A stretch of DNA of 64,000 nucleotides from Flavicella sediminum (lineage in GTDB: Bacteria; Bacteroidota; Bacteroidia; Flavobacteriales; Flavobacteriaceae): assembly GCF_006381105.1 (NCBI RefSeq), contig NZ_VDET01000037.1, forward strand, positions 48,315 to 112,314, in the 5' to 3' direction. A model generated the notes under the pieces. It was given only the letters and a program-made list of their open reading frames with translations, was not told where the DNA came from and ran no database searches. A program made the translations under genes and the position numbers. Below, one piece after another: positions 7,685-15,487 of this stretch; the stretch's first letter is position 1; the number at the start of each line of letters is the position of its first letter.

Positions 7685-8485
7685 ATGATTACAAAAGTGG
7701 AGCAGCAGAATTTTATAGAGATTGCTAAAACGAAATTATCGGATATAGAGAGCAATTGGCTGCAACAAAAAGGAACTAGTGTATCTGCTCAAGAGTTTGA
7801 AAAAAAATTCCCGATAGTTTTTAGTTTGGTAGCTCGTTTTATAAAGAAAGAGGAAGTAGTTTGGTTAGAACAGGAGTTATTAACGCTAGAAACTATATAT
7901 CCTGGTTTTTCTAAAGGAGTTTGGACAAAACAAGATTTAGCTAGGGTAGTTTTAATGCTGACATTAAATACCGATACTAACAAAGCTCGTATTTCTTCAC
8001 TTTTTGAAACTGCCGAAGTGTTTGAACTAATAGCCTTATACAAAGGATTGTATTTGTTGGAAAATGCTAGCGAATTTAAAGCGCATTTTGAGGAAGGAAT
8101 TCGAACCAATATGATGAATGTTTTTGAAGCTCTTTCGGCAGGAAATCCTTTTGCTAAAAAGTACTTGTCAGAAGCTGGTTGGAACCAATTGATTTTAAAA
8201 ACATTATTTGTCGAACAGAAATTATACAAGGTTGAAGGAATTGATGCAGGAAAGAATGAAAACCTAGCCAATATGTTGCAAGATTTTGTCAAAGAACGAT
8301 GGGCAGCAGGTAGAAGTGTTTCTCCGGAAATGTGGAGAATGCTCTATGGTTTTTTAAGAGAAGACGTAAAAACATTAATTGGCAAAAGAAATTTTGAAGG
8401 GAAAGAAAAAAAAACAATTGATTGTGTATTGACACAAAATGAGCAATTGAATACGAGTGAATTTTGGAATGCAATAGGAAAATAA
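7685..8485 (+). CDS. eboA: EboA-like protein, first gene of the ebo cluster
   Basis: A 266-residue soluble, mostly helical protein without signal peptide or catalytic motif. Position identifies it most strongly: it sits directly before genes with the full eboB-C-D-E-F family order, where EboA is always the small helical protein. Segments such as FVKERWAAGRSVSPEMWRML and the helical N-terminal half agree with EboA homologues as I know them. EboA has no known biochemical activity. The cluster is needed in Nostoc for export of the scytonemin monomer to the periplasm, and in Pseudomonas fluorescens NZI7 for repelling nematodes. Only 14 bp separate it from eboB. Confidence 0.78.
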   Translation: MITKVEQQNFIEIAKTKLSDIESNWLQQKGTSVSAQEFEKKFPIVFSLVARFIKKEEVVWLEQELLTLETIYPGFSKGVWTKQDLARVVLMLTLNTDTNKARISSLFETAEVFELIALYKGLYLLENASEFKAHFEEGIRTNMMNVFEALSAGNPFAKKYLSEAGWNQLILKTLFVEQKLYKVEGIDAGKNENLANMLQDFVKERWAAGRSVSPEMWRMLYGFLREDVKTLIGKRNFEGKEKKTIDCVLTQNEQLNTSEFWNAIGK

Positions 8486-8499
8486 AATAAATAGAAAAA

Positions 8500-9399
8500 A
8501 TGAAGTATATAGATCCGCATATTCATATGGTTTCAAGAACCACAGATGATTATGAAGCAATGCAAGCAGCAGGAATTGTTGCTGTTATAGAACCTGCATT
8601 TTGGTTAGGGCAACCTCGTACAAATGTAGGGTCTTTCAAAGATTATTTTAGTACGCTTGTAGGTTGGGAGCGTTTTAGAGCTTCACAATTCGGAATCAAA
8701 CATTATTGCACCATGGGATTGAACTCAAAGGAGGCGAATAATGAAGCGATGGCAGAACAAGTAATGGAATTGTTACCACAGTTTATAGCCAAAGAAGGCG
8801 TTGTTGCCATTGGAGAAATTGGTTATGACGACCAAACAGCATTAGAAGATAAATATTTTAGAATTCAATTAGAAATGGCAAAGGAATACGATTTGCCTGT
8901 TTTAGTACACACACCACATAGAGATAAAAAACAAGGTACTTTACGAAGTATGGATGTGGTAAAAGAACACGGAATTCCACCACATTTGGTGTTGATAGAC
9001 CACAACAATGAAGAAACGGCTAAGGCTGTTTTGGATCAGGGATTTTGGGCTGGTTTTACCATCTATCCAAAAACTAAAATGAGTAAAAAACGTATGGTTG
9101 CTGTTGCACAGCAATATGGTTCGGCAAAAGTTATTGTTGATAGTTCAGCAGATTGGGGAGTTAGTGATCCTTTATCGGTTCCTAAAACAGCTGCTTTGAT
9201 GTTGGAAAACGGGGTGTCTAAAGCGGATGTTGAAAAAATATGTTATCAAAATGCCTTGTCTTTTTACGGGCAAAGCGGACAATTTAACGAGGCTGATTGG
9301 AACCAAGAACTGACAGTTGATCAAGCCGATTTACATTTAGGAAACAGTGTGTTAAGAGGTCAGCAAGCTGAAAAATTAAGTTTTAAGAAAGAAAATTAG
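8500..9399 (+). CDS. eboB: EboB, TatD-like metal-dependent hydrolase
   Basis: A 299-residue amidohydrolase-superfamily TIM barrel. The metal-binding positions are present: DPHIHM (HxH, residues ~6-8), Glu in AIGEIGYDD, His in LVHTPH, His in LIDHNN and Asp in DSSADWG. TatD enzymes are nucleases or hydrolases, but the EboB branch has no proven substrate. The stop codon overlaps the GTG start of eboC by one base, which indicates translational coupling. A non-ebo member of the family would not be expected next to a UbiA enzyme and a dehydroquinate-synthase homologue. Confidence 0.87.
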   Translation: MKYIDPHIHMVSRTTDDYEAMQAAGIVAVIEPAFWLGQPRTNVGSFKDYFSTLVGWERFRASQFGIKHYCTMGLNSKEANNEAMAEQVMELLPQFIAKEGVVAIGEIGYDDQTALEDKYFRIQLEMAKEYDLPVLVHTPHRDKKQGTLRSMDVVKEHGIPPHLVLIDHNNEETAKAVLDQGFWAGFTIYPKTKMSKKRMVAVAQQYGSAKVIVDSSADWGVSDPLSVPKTAALMLENGVSKADVEKICYQNALSFYGQSGQFNEADWNQELTVDQADLHLGNSVLRGQQAEKLSFKKEN

Positions 9400-10304
9400 T
9401 GAGTACTTATAAAGTGAGGTGGTTTGCCAAATTGCAATTAATGCGTCCTGCAAATATAGTTACTTCGGTGGCTGATATTATTGCAGGTATTGCTATTGCA
9501 GGTTTTTTAAATCAAGATGTTTTTAACAATGATCAATGGTTTTCAATCTTATTGTTAATCATTTCTACGTGCGGATTGTATGGTGGTGGTATTGTTTTTA
9601 ATGATGTTTTTGATTTTGAACAAGATAAAATTAATCGACCAGAAAGAGTAATTCCAAGCGGTCGGTTGACTTTAAGGCAAGCAAAAATATTGGGAATGCA
9701 ACTGTTTTCAGTAGGTGTTTTTGCAGCGTTTTTAGTTTCAATTCTTTCTGGAATTTTGTCTATAGTCGTTATGCTATTGGCACTGTTGTATGATAAATAC
9801 AGTAAGCATCATAAATTATTGGGGCCTATAAATATGGGCATGTGTCGAGGAGGGAATCTTATTTTAGGTATGAGTATTTCTTCGGAACTTTCAATGAATT
9901 ACTGGCTTATAGGTGTTTTACCTGTGTTATTTATTTCAGCAATTACGCTCACTGCTCAAAAAGAAGTCAAAGGAAAAAATAAACTGGCCATTGCATTTGC
10001 CATTGTTTTGGATCTTTGTGTGGTTGCGGGTTTTTTAGTCATGCACCATTATTTTAATTTATCACTCATCAATGCCATCGGTTTTCTTATCTTGTGGTTT
10101 GGAATGAATTTCTATGCCAAGCTAAAAGCAATATTTTCTAATAAACCTGAAAATATTATGAAAGCAGTAAAAATGGGAATACTGTCTTTAATTCCACTAA
10201 ATGCCACCTATGTTGCCGGATTTTCTTCGGTTAAATTTGCGGTGTTACTTTTGTTGCTTTTGCCAATTTCAATGTTTTTGGCGAAAAAATTTCCTGTTAC
10301 TTAG
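9399..10304 (+). CDS. eboC: EboC, UbiA-family prenyltransferase
   Basis: A 301-residue inner-membrane protein with about eight or nine hydrophobic helices. The first prenyl-diphosphate/Mg motif is intact as NDVFDFEQD (N68, D69, D72, D76; NDxxDxxxD). The second conserved loop, YDKYSKHHKLLGPINMG, is modified compared with UbiA itself, as is usual in this branch. UbiA enzymes attach a polyprenyl chain to an aromatic or cyclic acceptor. Here the acceptor could be the EboD product, which is inference. The start is GTG at 9399, overlapping the eboB stop by one base. Confidence 0.87.
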   Translation: MSTYKVRWFAKLQLMRPANIVTSVADIIAGIAIAGFLNQDVFNNDQWFSILLLIISTCGLYGGGIVFNDVFDFEQDKINRPERVIPSGRLTLRQAKILGMQLFSVGVFAAFLVSILSGILSIVVMLLALLYDKYSKHHKLLGPINMGMCRGGNLILGMSISSELSMNYWLIGVLPVLFISAITLTAQKEVKGKNKLAIAFAIVLDLCVVAGFLVMHHYFNLSLINAIGFLILWFGMNFYAKLKAIFSNKPENIMKAVKMGILSLIPLNATYVAGFSSVKFAVLLLLLLPISMFLAKKFPVT

Positions 10305-10327
10305 AATTTTATAAGTGAATTATATTT

Positions 10328-11473
10328 ATGCAAATAGTTAAAAAAATACAACAACAAGTCCAAGTGACTGTTGAGTTTGAACTGCTTTTTACAAAGCACT
10401 TGTTTCATTGTGAAAATGAAGTTTTAAAGCAGGTGCTTCAAGCAGAGTCTGGGCAGCAAGCAAAGGCTATTGTAATTGTAGATAAAGGAGTAAGTGCTGC
10501 CGATAAAAATTTAATAGAAGCGATCAAAAATTATTTTTTCACTCATAAAAACACGCTACAACTTTGTGGAGAGGTGTTGGAAGTGCTTGGCGGAGAAGCC
10601 GTTAAAAATAATAAGGATGCCGTTGACGCGGTGTTAGATTTGGTAAATATACATGGAATTGATAGACACTCTTATGTCATTGCTATTGGAGGTGGTGCTG
10701 TATTAGATGCAATCGGATTTGCTGCTTCAATTGCTCACAGAGGTGTTCGATTGGTGCGTGTTCCAACCACAGTGCTGTCACAAAACGATTCTGGTATTGG
10801 TGTCAAAAATGGAATTAATTATTTTGGAAAGAAAAATTTTATGGGAAGCTTTTCTGCTCCCTATGCTGTTATAAATGATGCTGCTTTTTTAGAAACTCTA
10901 CATATTCGCGATTGGCGATCTGGTATTTCTGAAGCTATAAAAGTAGCATTGATAAATGACTATTCTTTTTTTGAATGGATTGAAGAAAATGCCTTGTTGT
11001 TAAATAGGCGGAATGCATCGGCAATGGACGAATTGATTTTTCGTTGTGCAAAGATGCATATGGATCATATTCGATGTTCGGGTGATGCTTTTGAGCAAGG
11101 TTCTTCAAGACCTTTAGATTTTGGACATTGGGCAGCTCATAAGTTAGAGCAGCTATCTAATTTTGAAGTCAAGCATGGAGAAGCTGTGGCCATCGGGATT
11201 GCTTTGGATAGCACCTATTCTTATTTAAAAGGATTTATTAATGTAAAGGATTTACATAGAGTTTTAGATTGTATTTTAAATTTAGGTTTTTTAATTACCT
11301 ATCCAAATTTCGATAAGGAGGTTTTAAAAGGTTTAGAGGAGTTTCGTGAACATCTTGGAGGTAGGTTGACAATTATGTTGTTGGCAGGTTTAGGAAATGG
11401 TTTTGAGGTGAATGAGATGGATGAAACTTTGGTTTTAGAAGCCATTCAGTATATGTCGAATTATAAAAAATAA
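10328..11473 (+). CDS. eboD: EboD, dehydroquinate synthase / sugar-phosphate cyclase homologue
   Basis: A 381-residue member of the 3-dehydroquinate synthase superfamily. NAD- and metal-binding signatures are clear: IGGGAVLDAIGFAA, PTTVLSQNDSG, SEAIKVALI, the zinc-ligand region DFGHWAAHKLE and KHGEAVAIGI. The superfamily also includes sedoheptulose-7-phosphate cyclases that make cyclitol cores. EboD is a separate clade, and its position in this cluster argues against a primary shikimate role. The gene closes the eboABCD block; the next ebo gene starts 251 bp downstream. A cyclitol product prenylated by EboC is a reasonable hypothesis, not something the sequence shows. Confidence 0.88.
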   Translation: MQIVKKIQQQVQVTVEFELLFTKHLFHCENEVLKQVLQAESGQQAKAIVIVDKGVSAADKNLIEAIKNYFFTHKNTLQLCGEVLEVLGGEAVKNNKDAVDAVLDLVNIHGIDRHSYVIAIGGGAVLDAIGFAASIAHRGVRLVRVPTTVLSQNDSGIGVKNGINYFGKKNFMGSFSAPYAVINDAAFLETLHIRDWRSGISEAIKVALINDYSFFEWIEENALLLNRRNASAMDELIFRCAKMHMDHIRCSGDAFEQGSSRPLDFGHWAAHKLEQLSNFEVKHGEAVAIGIALDSTYSYLKGFINVKDLHRVLDCILNLGFLITYPNFDKEVLKGLEEFREHLGGRLTIMLLAGLGNGFEVNEMDETLVLEAIQYMSNYKK

Positions 11474-11626
11474 CGGAAGTTCTAGAGTTTAGGTCGAGCA
11501 TTATTGAGCAATAAAAGATTTTATTTTCAAGATAGAAACGTAGTTTTTGAGACCTCATTTTTTAGCAACTTTTTAATAAATGATAAGAAATTATAAGCAA
11601 AAGAGAATCCTTATGTTAATTCTGAT

Positions 11627-11656
11627 CTAACAGGTTTTTAAAAGCTGTTAGGTCTT
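11627..11656 (+). terminator. Terminator-like hairpin between eboD and eboE
   Basis: CTAACAG (11627-11633) and CTGTTAG (11645-11651) are inverted repeats, extended by TTTT/AAAA inside the loop side and followed by GTCTTTT. CTAACAGG(T)nCCTGTTAG hairpins are a common flavobacterial terminator type. The T run is short and interrupted, so it may be leaky. It separates eboABCD from eboEF. Confidence 0.5.
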
Positions 11657-11724
11657 TTATGAGCGTAAAATAGATTCTGTTGAATTGTTGGTAATTAAGT
11701 ATTTGTCAAGAAAAAAAATAAATT

Positions 11725-12939
11725 ATGTTTTTAGAAGGAAATGCACATCTAACATATTGCACTAATATTCATCCCGGAGAATCTTGGGAGGAAGTGTTTG
11801 ATAGTTTGAAAAAATATACCGTAGAAATAAAGGAACAATTGCAAGGAGATAAGCCTTTTGGTATCGGATTGCGATTGTCTCGGAGAAGTGCTGCTACTTT
11901 ATTACGAAAAAATAGATTGGAAGATTTTAAGCAATGGTTGCACGATCATAATTTGTATGTGTTTACCATGAATGGTTTTCCTTATGGCGATTTTCATGAT
12001 GCTGTAATTAAAGACAAGGTTCATTTGCCAGATTGGACAAGTGTTGAGCGAGTGTCATATACACAAGATTTATTTAAAATTCTCTCGTTTTTGTTGCCTG
12101 ACGCTATGGAAGGTGGGATTTCTACATCGCCTTTGTCCTATAGATTATGGTTTAAAAATAAGGAAGAAGAAATAGAAAATGTGAAAAAAAAATGTACCTC
12201 TTCTTTAATGAAAATTGTGGTGCAGTTATTTGAAATAGAAAAGGAAACGGGGAAACATTTACATCTAGATTTGGAACCAGAGCCCGATGGATTTTTGGAA
12301 AATACTGAAGACATAATTCGATTTTTTGAGGATTATTTGTTCCATGAAGGCGTAGAGGAGTTGATGGATCCTTTGAAATGTTCTAAAGCAAAAGCAAAAG
12401 CGTATATTTTACGATATATTCAAGTGTGTTACGATGTTTGTCATTTTTCTTTGGCTTACGAAAGTACCAAGTATACCGTTGATGAATTGAATCGATATGG
12501 AATTAAAATTGGTAAAATTCAAATTAGTGCAGCTTTAAAATGTGTGTATACATCTGAAGAAGTATTGAAAGAACAGCAAGCTTGTTTGCTCCAGTTTGAT
12601 GAACCTAATTATTTACATCAAGCTATTCTAAAACGAGAATCAGGAGAATTAAGTCATTATTCAGATTTGTCAGAAGGAGTAGAAGCAATGGAAGATTATG
12701 ATTTTAAGGAAATAAGAACCCATTTTCATGTACCCGTATTTATTGAAGATTATCAAGTGTTACAGTCTACACAAGATGCCATAATTGAAGCGTTGACGTT
12801 TTGGAAGGAAAATAAATATAGCAATCATTTAGAAGTGGAAACCTATACTTGGACTATTTTACCAAAAGAGTTACAGACTGATTTAACAAGTTCTGTGGTT
12901 AGAGAATTGGATTGGGTGCTTCAACAAATAAATGCTTAG
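11725..12939 (+). CDS. eboE: EboE, metabolite traffic protein (TIM-barrel)
   Basis: A 404-residue protein beginning with the EboE-typical LTYCTNIHPGESWEEVF. It resembles xylose-isomerase-like TIM barrels, with candidate metal ligands in HLDLEPEPDGF, VCYDVCHFSL and KIQISAALK, but no activity has been proven for EboE. There is no signal peptide. It follows a 251-bp gap after eboD that holds a terminator-like hairpin, so it may have its own promoter, and it is 12 bp ahead of the chosen eboF start. The length and the N-terminal signature leave little doubt about the family. Confidence 0.88.
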   Translation: MFLEGNAHLTYCTNIHPGESWEEVFDSLKKYTVEIKEQLQGDKPFGIGLRLSRRSAATLLRKNRLEDFKQWLHDHNLYVFTMNGFPYGDFHDAVIKDKVHLPDWTSVERVSYTQDLFKILSFLLPDAMEGGISTSPLSYRLWFKNKEEEIENVKKKCTSSLMKIVVQLFEIEKETGKHLHLDLEPEPDGFLENTEDIIRFFEDYLFHEGVEELMDPLKCSKAKAKAYILRYIQVCYDVCHFSLAYESTKYTVDELNRYGIKIGKIQISAALKCVYTSEEVLKEQQACLLQFDEPNYLHQAILKRESGELSHYSDLSEGVEAMEDYDFKEIRTHFHVPVFIEDYQVLQSTQDAIIEALTFWKENKYSNHLEVETYTWTILPKELQTDLTSSVVRELDWVLQQINA

Positions 12940-12951
12940 GTATTGAAGAAT

Positions 12952-14319
12952 ATGAAACAAACAGTAGTAATCAATGTGGTTGGACTTTCGAGTTCGTTGT
13001 TGAAAGATAAAAGTCTTTTTGTGACTAAGTGGATCGCTAAAAATCAACTATCCAAAATAAAACCGATGTTGCCAGCGGTTACCTGTTCGGTTCAGTCCAC
13101 CTATTTAACAGGAAAATGGCCATCGGAACATGGAATTGTTTCTAATGGTTGGTATTTTCGTGAGGAAGATGAAGTCAAATTATGGCGGCAGTCGAATAAT
13201 TTGGTACAGGCTCCAAAAATTTGGGACATCGCTAAAAAAAAGAATTCAGAATTTACCTGTTCTAATATGTTTTGGTGGTACAATATGTACTCAAATGCCG
13301 ATTTCAATGTAACACCTAGGCCGCAATACAGAGCAGATGGACAGAAGAAACCTGATTGTTATTCAAAGCCTGCCGATTTACGAGATCGACTTCAAGAGCA
13401 ATTGGGGACATTTCCTTTGTTTAATTTTTGGGGACCAAACACAAGTATAAAATCTACAAAATGGATTGCAGAAGCTTCTATGTTAGTGCATACTTGGCAT
13501 GAACCTACCTTGCAATTGATTTATTTACCTCATTTAGATTATGTACTTCAGAAAACAACAAATAAAAAAAGCATTGACAAAGATGTAAAAGAATTGGATA
13601 AGGTTTTCCAAGAGTTGATTGAGTTTTACGAGTCAAAAGGAGTAACACCAATAGTGCTTTCTGAATATGGAATCAATCCTGTAAAAGAGCCTTTCCATAT
13701 CAATAGATTGCTTAGAGAAAAAGGGTTTTTAAACATCAGAATAGAAAATGGACTGGAGGTGCTTGACTATGGTGAGTGCACAGCATTTGCTATGGCGGAT
13801 CATCAAATAGCACATGTTTATATACAGGATAAAACTCGGATTTCTGAAGTAAAACAACTTTTAAAGGGCTGCCCTCATATAGATTTAGTTTTAGATGCTG
13901 AAGGAAAAAAAGCACATCATTTAAACCATGAACGTTCTGGAGATTTAGTAGTACTAGCAAAGCCTGATTTTTGGTTTACCTATTATTATTGGTTGAATGA
14001 TGCTGTAGCTCCTGATTTTGCAAGGATGGTAGATATTCATAAAAAACCAGGCTACGATCCTGTAGAATTATTTACAGATCCGAAGAAAAAAATGATGATG
14101 GCTCGAATTGCATTGAAATTGATCAAAAAGAAATTAGGCTTTCGAACTTTATTAAATATAATTCCCTTAGATGCTACTTTGGTGCAAGGCTCTCACGGAA
14201 CCATAAATTCAGGCAGTGAGTACCATCCTATTCTGGTACAAAAAACAGGGAATAAAGTGAAGGAAGTCTTTGAACCGATTGCTATTTGTGATCTAATACT
14301 GGATACAATTTTTAAATAA
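12952..14319 (+). CDS. eboF: EboF, alkaline-phosphatase-fold nucleotide pyrophosphatase/phosphodiesterase-like protein
   Basis: A 455-residue protein of the alkaline phosphatase / NPP superfamily. It starts with VVINVVGLSSSLL (first-metal region), has AVTCSVQSTYLTGKWPSEHGI, where the Thr/Ser nucleophile and the P-x-H-G motif of phosphodiesterases sit, then LIYLPHLDYV, VLSEYGI and a final GSHGTINSG. There is no signal peptide. I chose ATG 12952 over TTG 12943 since the protein begins directly with the first beta strand. It ends 9 bp from the convergent AraC gene. Which phosphodiester or phosphate it cleaves is unknown; in the ebo context it may process a phosphorylated intermediate. Confidence 0.85.
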   Translation: MKQTVVINVVGLSSSLLKDKSLFVTKWIAKNQLSKIKPMLPAVTCSVQSTYLTGKWPSEHGIVSNGWYFREEDEVKLWRQSNNLVQAPKIWDIAKKKNSEFTCSNMFWWYNMYSNADFNVTPRPQYRADGQKKPDCYSKPADLRDRLQEQLGTFPLFNFWGPNTSIKSTKWIAEASMLVHTWHEPTLQLIYLPHLDYVLQKTTNKKSIDKDVKELDKVFQELIEFYESKGVTPIVLSEYGINPVKEPFHINRLLREKGFLNIRIENGLEVLDYGECTAFAMADHQIAHVYIQDKTRISEVKQLLKGCPHIDLVLDAEGKKAHHLNHERSGDLVVLAKPDFWFTYYYWLNDAVAPDFARMVDIHKKPGYDPVELFTDPKKKMMMARIALKLIKKKLGFRTLLNIIPLDATLVQGSHGTINSGSEYHPILVQKTGNKVKEVFEPIAICDLILDTIFK

Positions 14320-14328
14320 GGAGTTAAG

Positions 14329-15408
14329 CTAAGAGTTTACCAAACATTTTATTCGGTATTCATTCGGAGCACATTTTTCGTATTTTTTAAAAACTGTAGA
14401 ATAGTATTGACTTGTAGCAAAACCACAAGTGTATGCAATTTCCGCAATGGTGTAATCAGGATGTTTTAACAAGGCGATCTTAGAAGCTTCTAGACGTTTT
14501 AAAGTCAGGTATTTCATGGGGGTTAAATTGGTCAATTGTTTGCAATGATGTGTAAAACGGGTCATGCCTACGCCAGCAGATTTTGCCATTTTTTCAATAG
14601 TCCAATTATCAGAGATTGATTTTTCTAATTCATTTAAAAACAAGCGAACACTTCTAGAACTGTCTGTTAAAGTTTCGTTTAACTCAATATCTTTTGTATC
14701 TAAAAGGTCTAGCAAGAGTATCAATAAATAATTGACAAGGAGTCTAATTCTTGAAGCATTGCTGCCATTTTCATCCTCATTAATCGCTTTGTTTATTCTT
14801 GCAAAACAATTGCGTACTCGTTGGTCTGTTTTCCAAATAGACTTTTCATTGTGTCTTAAAATAGTGGTCAACCTGTCTAAATCTTGATTGGTTAAGGTGA
14901 TCCATTCAGGCCAAACCCATTCTTGGTGGGGTCTTCTGACACCCAAATCGATAATAACCCAATAAAATTTCCCCATGCCAACATAGGGATTTCCAACTTT
15001 GTGCGCTTCCCAAGGTCGTGTAACGGTAAGATGATCAGGTGTTAATATAGTTTCGTTTCCTTCCTGTGCATAAGGCATGGTACCAGATTCTAAAAAATGA
15101 AATTCGATACCCTCATTGCGATGCCAGTCCAAACCCCAATCTTGTGGCTCATTGGCGTCCCAATAACCAATACTATTTAATCCAAGTGTATTGTCATCCA
15201 ACCTATCTCCAGGATAAGTATGTCTGGCAAGTGCTTTGAACTTTATTTTTTTTCTTTCAAAAGCATCAATAAGTGGAACACAGGTATCTGCATGATAAAC
15301 GATACCATCGGCTTCATAAGGCTGTATTTTCTGTTTATTTTTTATCACTGAAGTAATTTGAACAAGTTCGCCTTGCAAATTAATTAATTTGGTTGAGATA
15401 TTTTGCAT
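14329..15408 (-). CDS. AraC-family transcriptional regulator
   Basis: A 359-residue regulator. The N-terminal ~180 residues form a cupin-like sensing domain (for example HFLESGTMPYAQEGNE and VTRPWEAHKVGNP). The C-terminal ~100 residues are a double helix-turn-helix: WTIEKMAKSAGVGMTRFTHH is the first and YTIAEIAYTCGFATSQYYS the second, with the conserved F-K-K-Y end. I took ATG 15408 instead of TTG 15417. It is divergent from the GMC operon (start 15488, 79 bp away) and convergent with eboF, so its likely target is the GMC operon, with a sugar as effector. Both points are inference from position. Confidence 0.88.
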   Translation of the reverse strand: MQNISTKLINLQGELVQITSVIKNKQKIQPYEADGIVYHADTCVPLIDAFERKKIKFKALARHTYPGDRLDDNTLGLNSIGYWDANEPQDWGLDWHRNEGIEFHFLESGTMPYAQEGNETILTPDHLTVTRPWEAHKVGNPYVGMGKFYWVIIDLGVRRPHQEWVWPEWITLTNQDLDRLTTILRHNEKSIWKTDQRVRNCFARINKAINEDENGSNASRIRLLVNYLLILLLDLLDTKDIELNETLTDSSRSVRLFLNELEKSISDNWTIEKMAKSAGVGMTRFTHHCKQLTNLTPMKYLTLKRLEASKIALLKHPDYTIAEIAYTCGFATSQYYSTVFKKYEKCAPNEYRIKCLVNS

Positions 15409-15487
15409 GGAAGTCAATTATTTAGAAAGTCTTTTAAGATTGTGCTAATTCATGTAATTTAGATACCTAAACTAAATAAAACCAATC

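Noticed and set aside
11491..11515. AGGTCGAGC stretch resembling the palindrome at 2655
   Set aside because: Only nine bases match and there is no second arm, so it is not a supported repeat copy.
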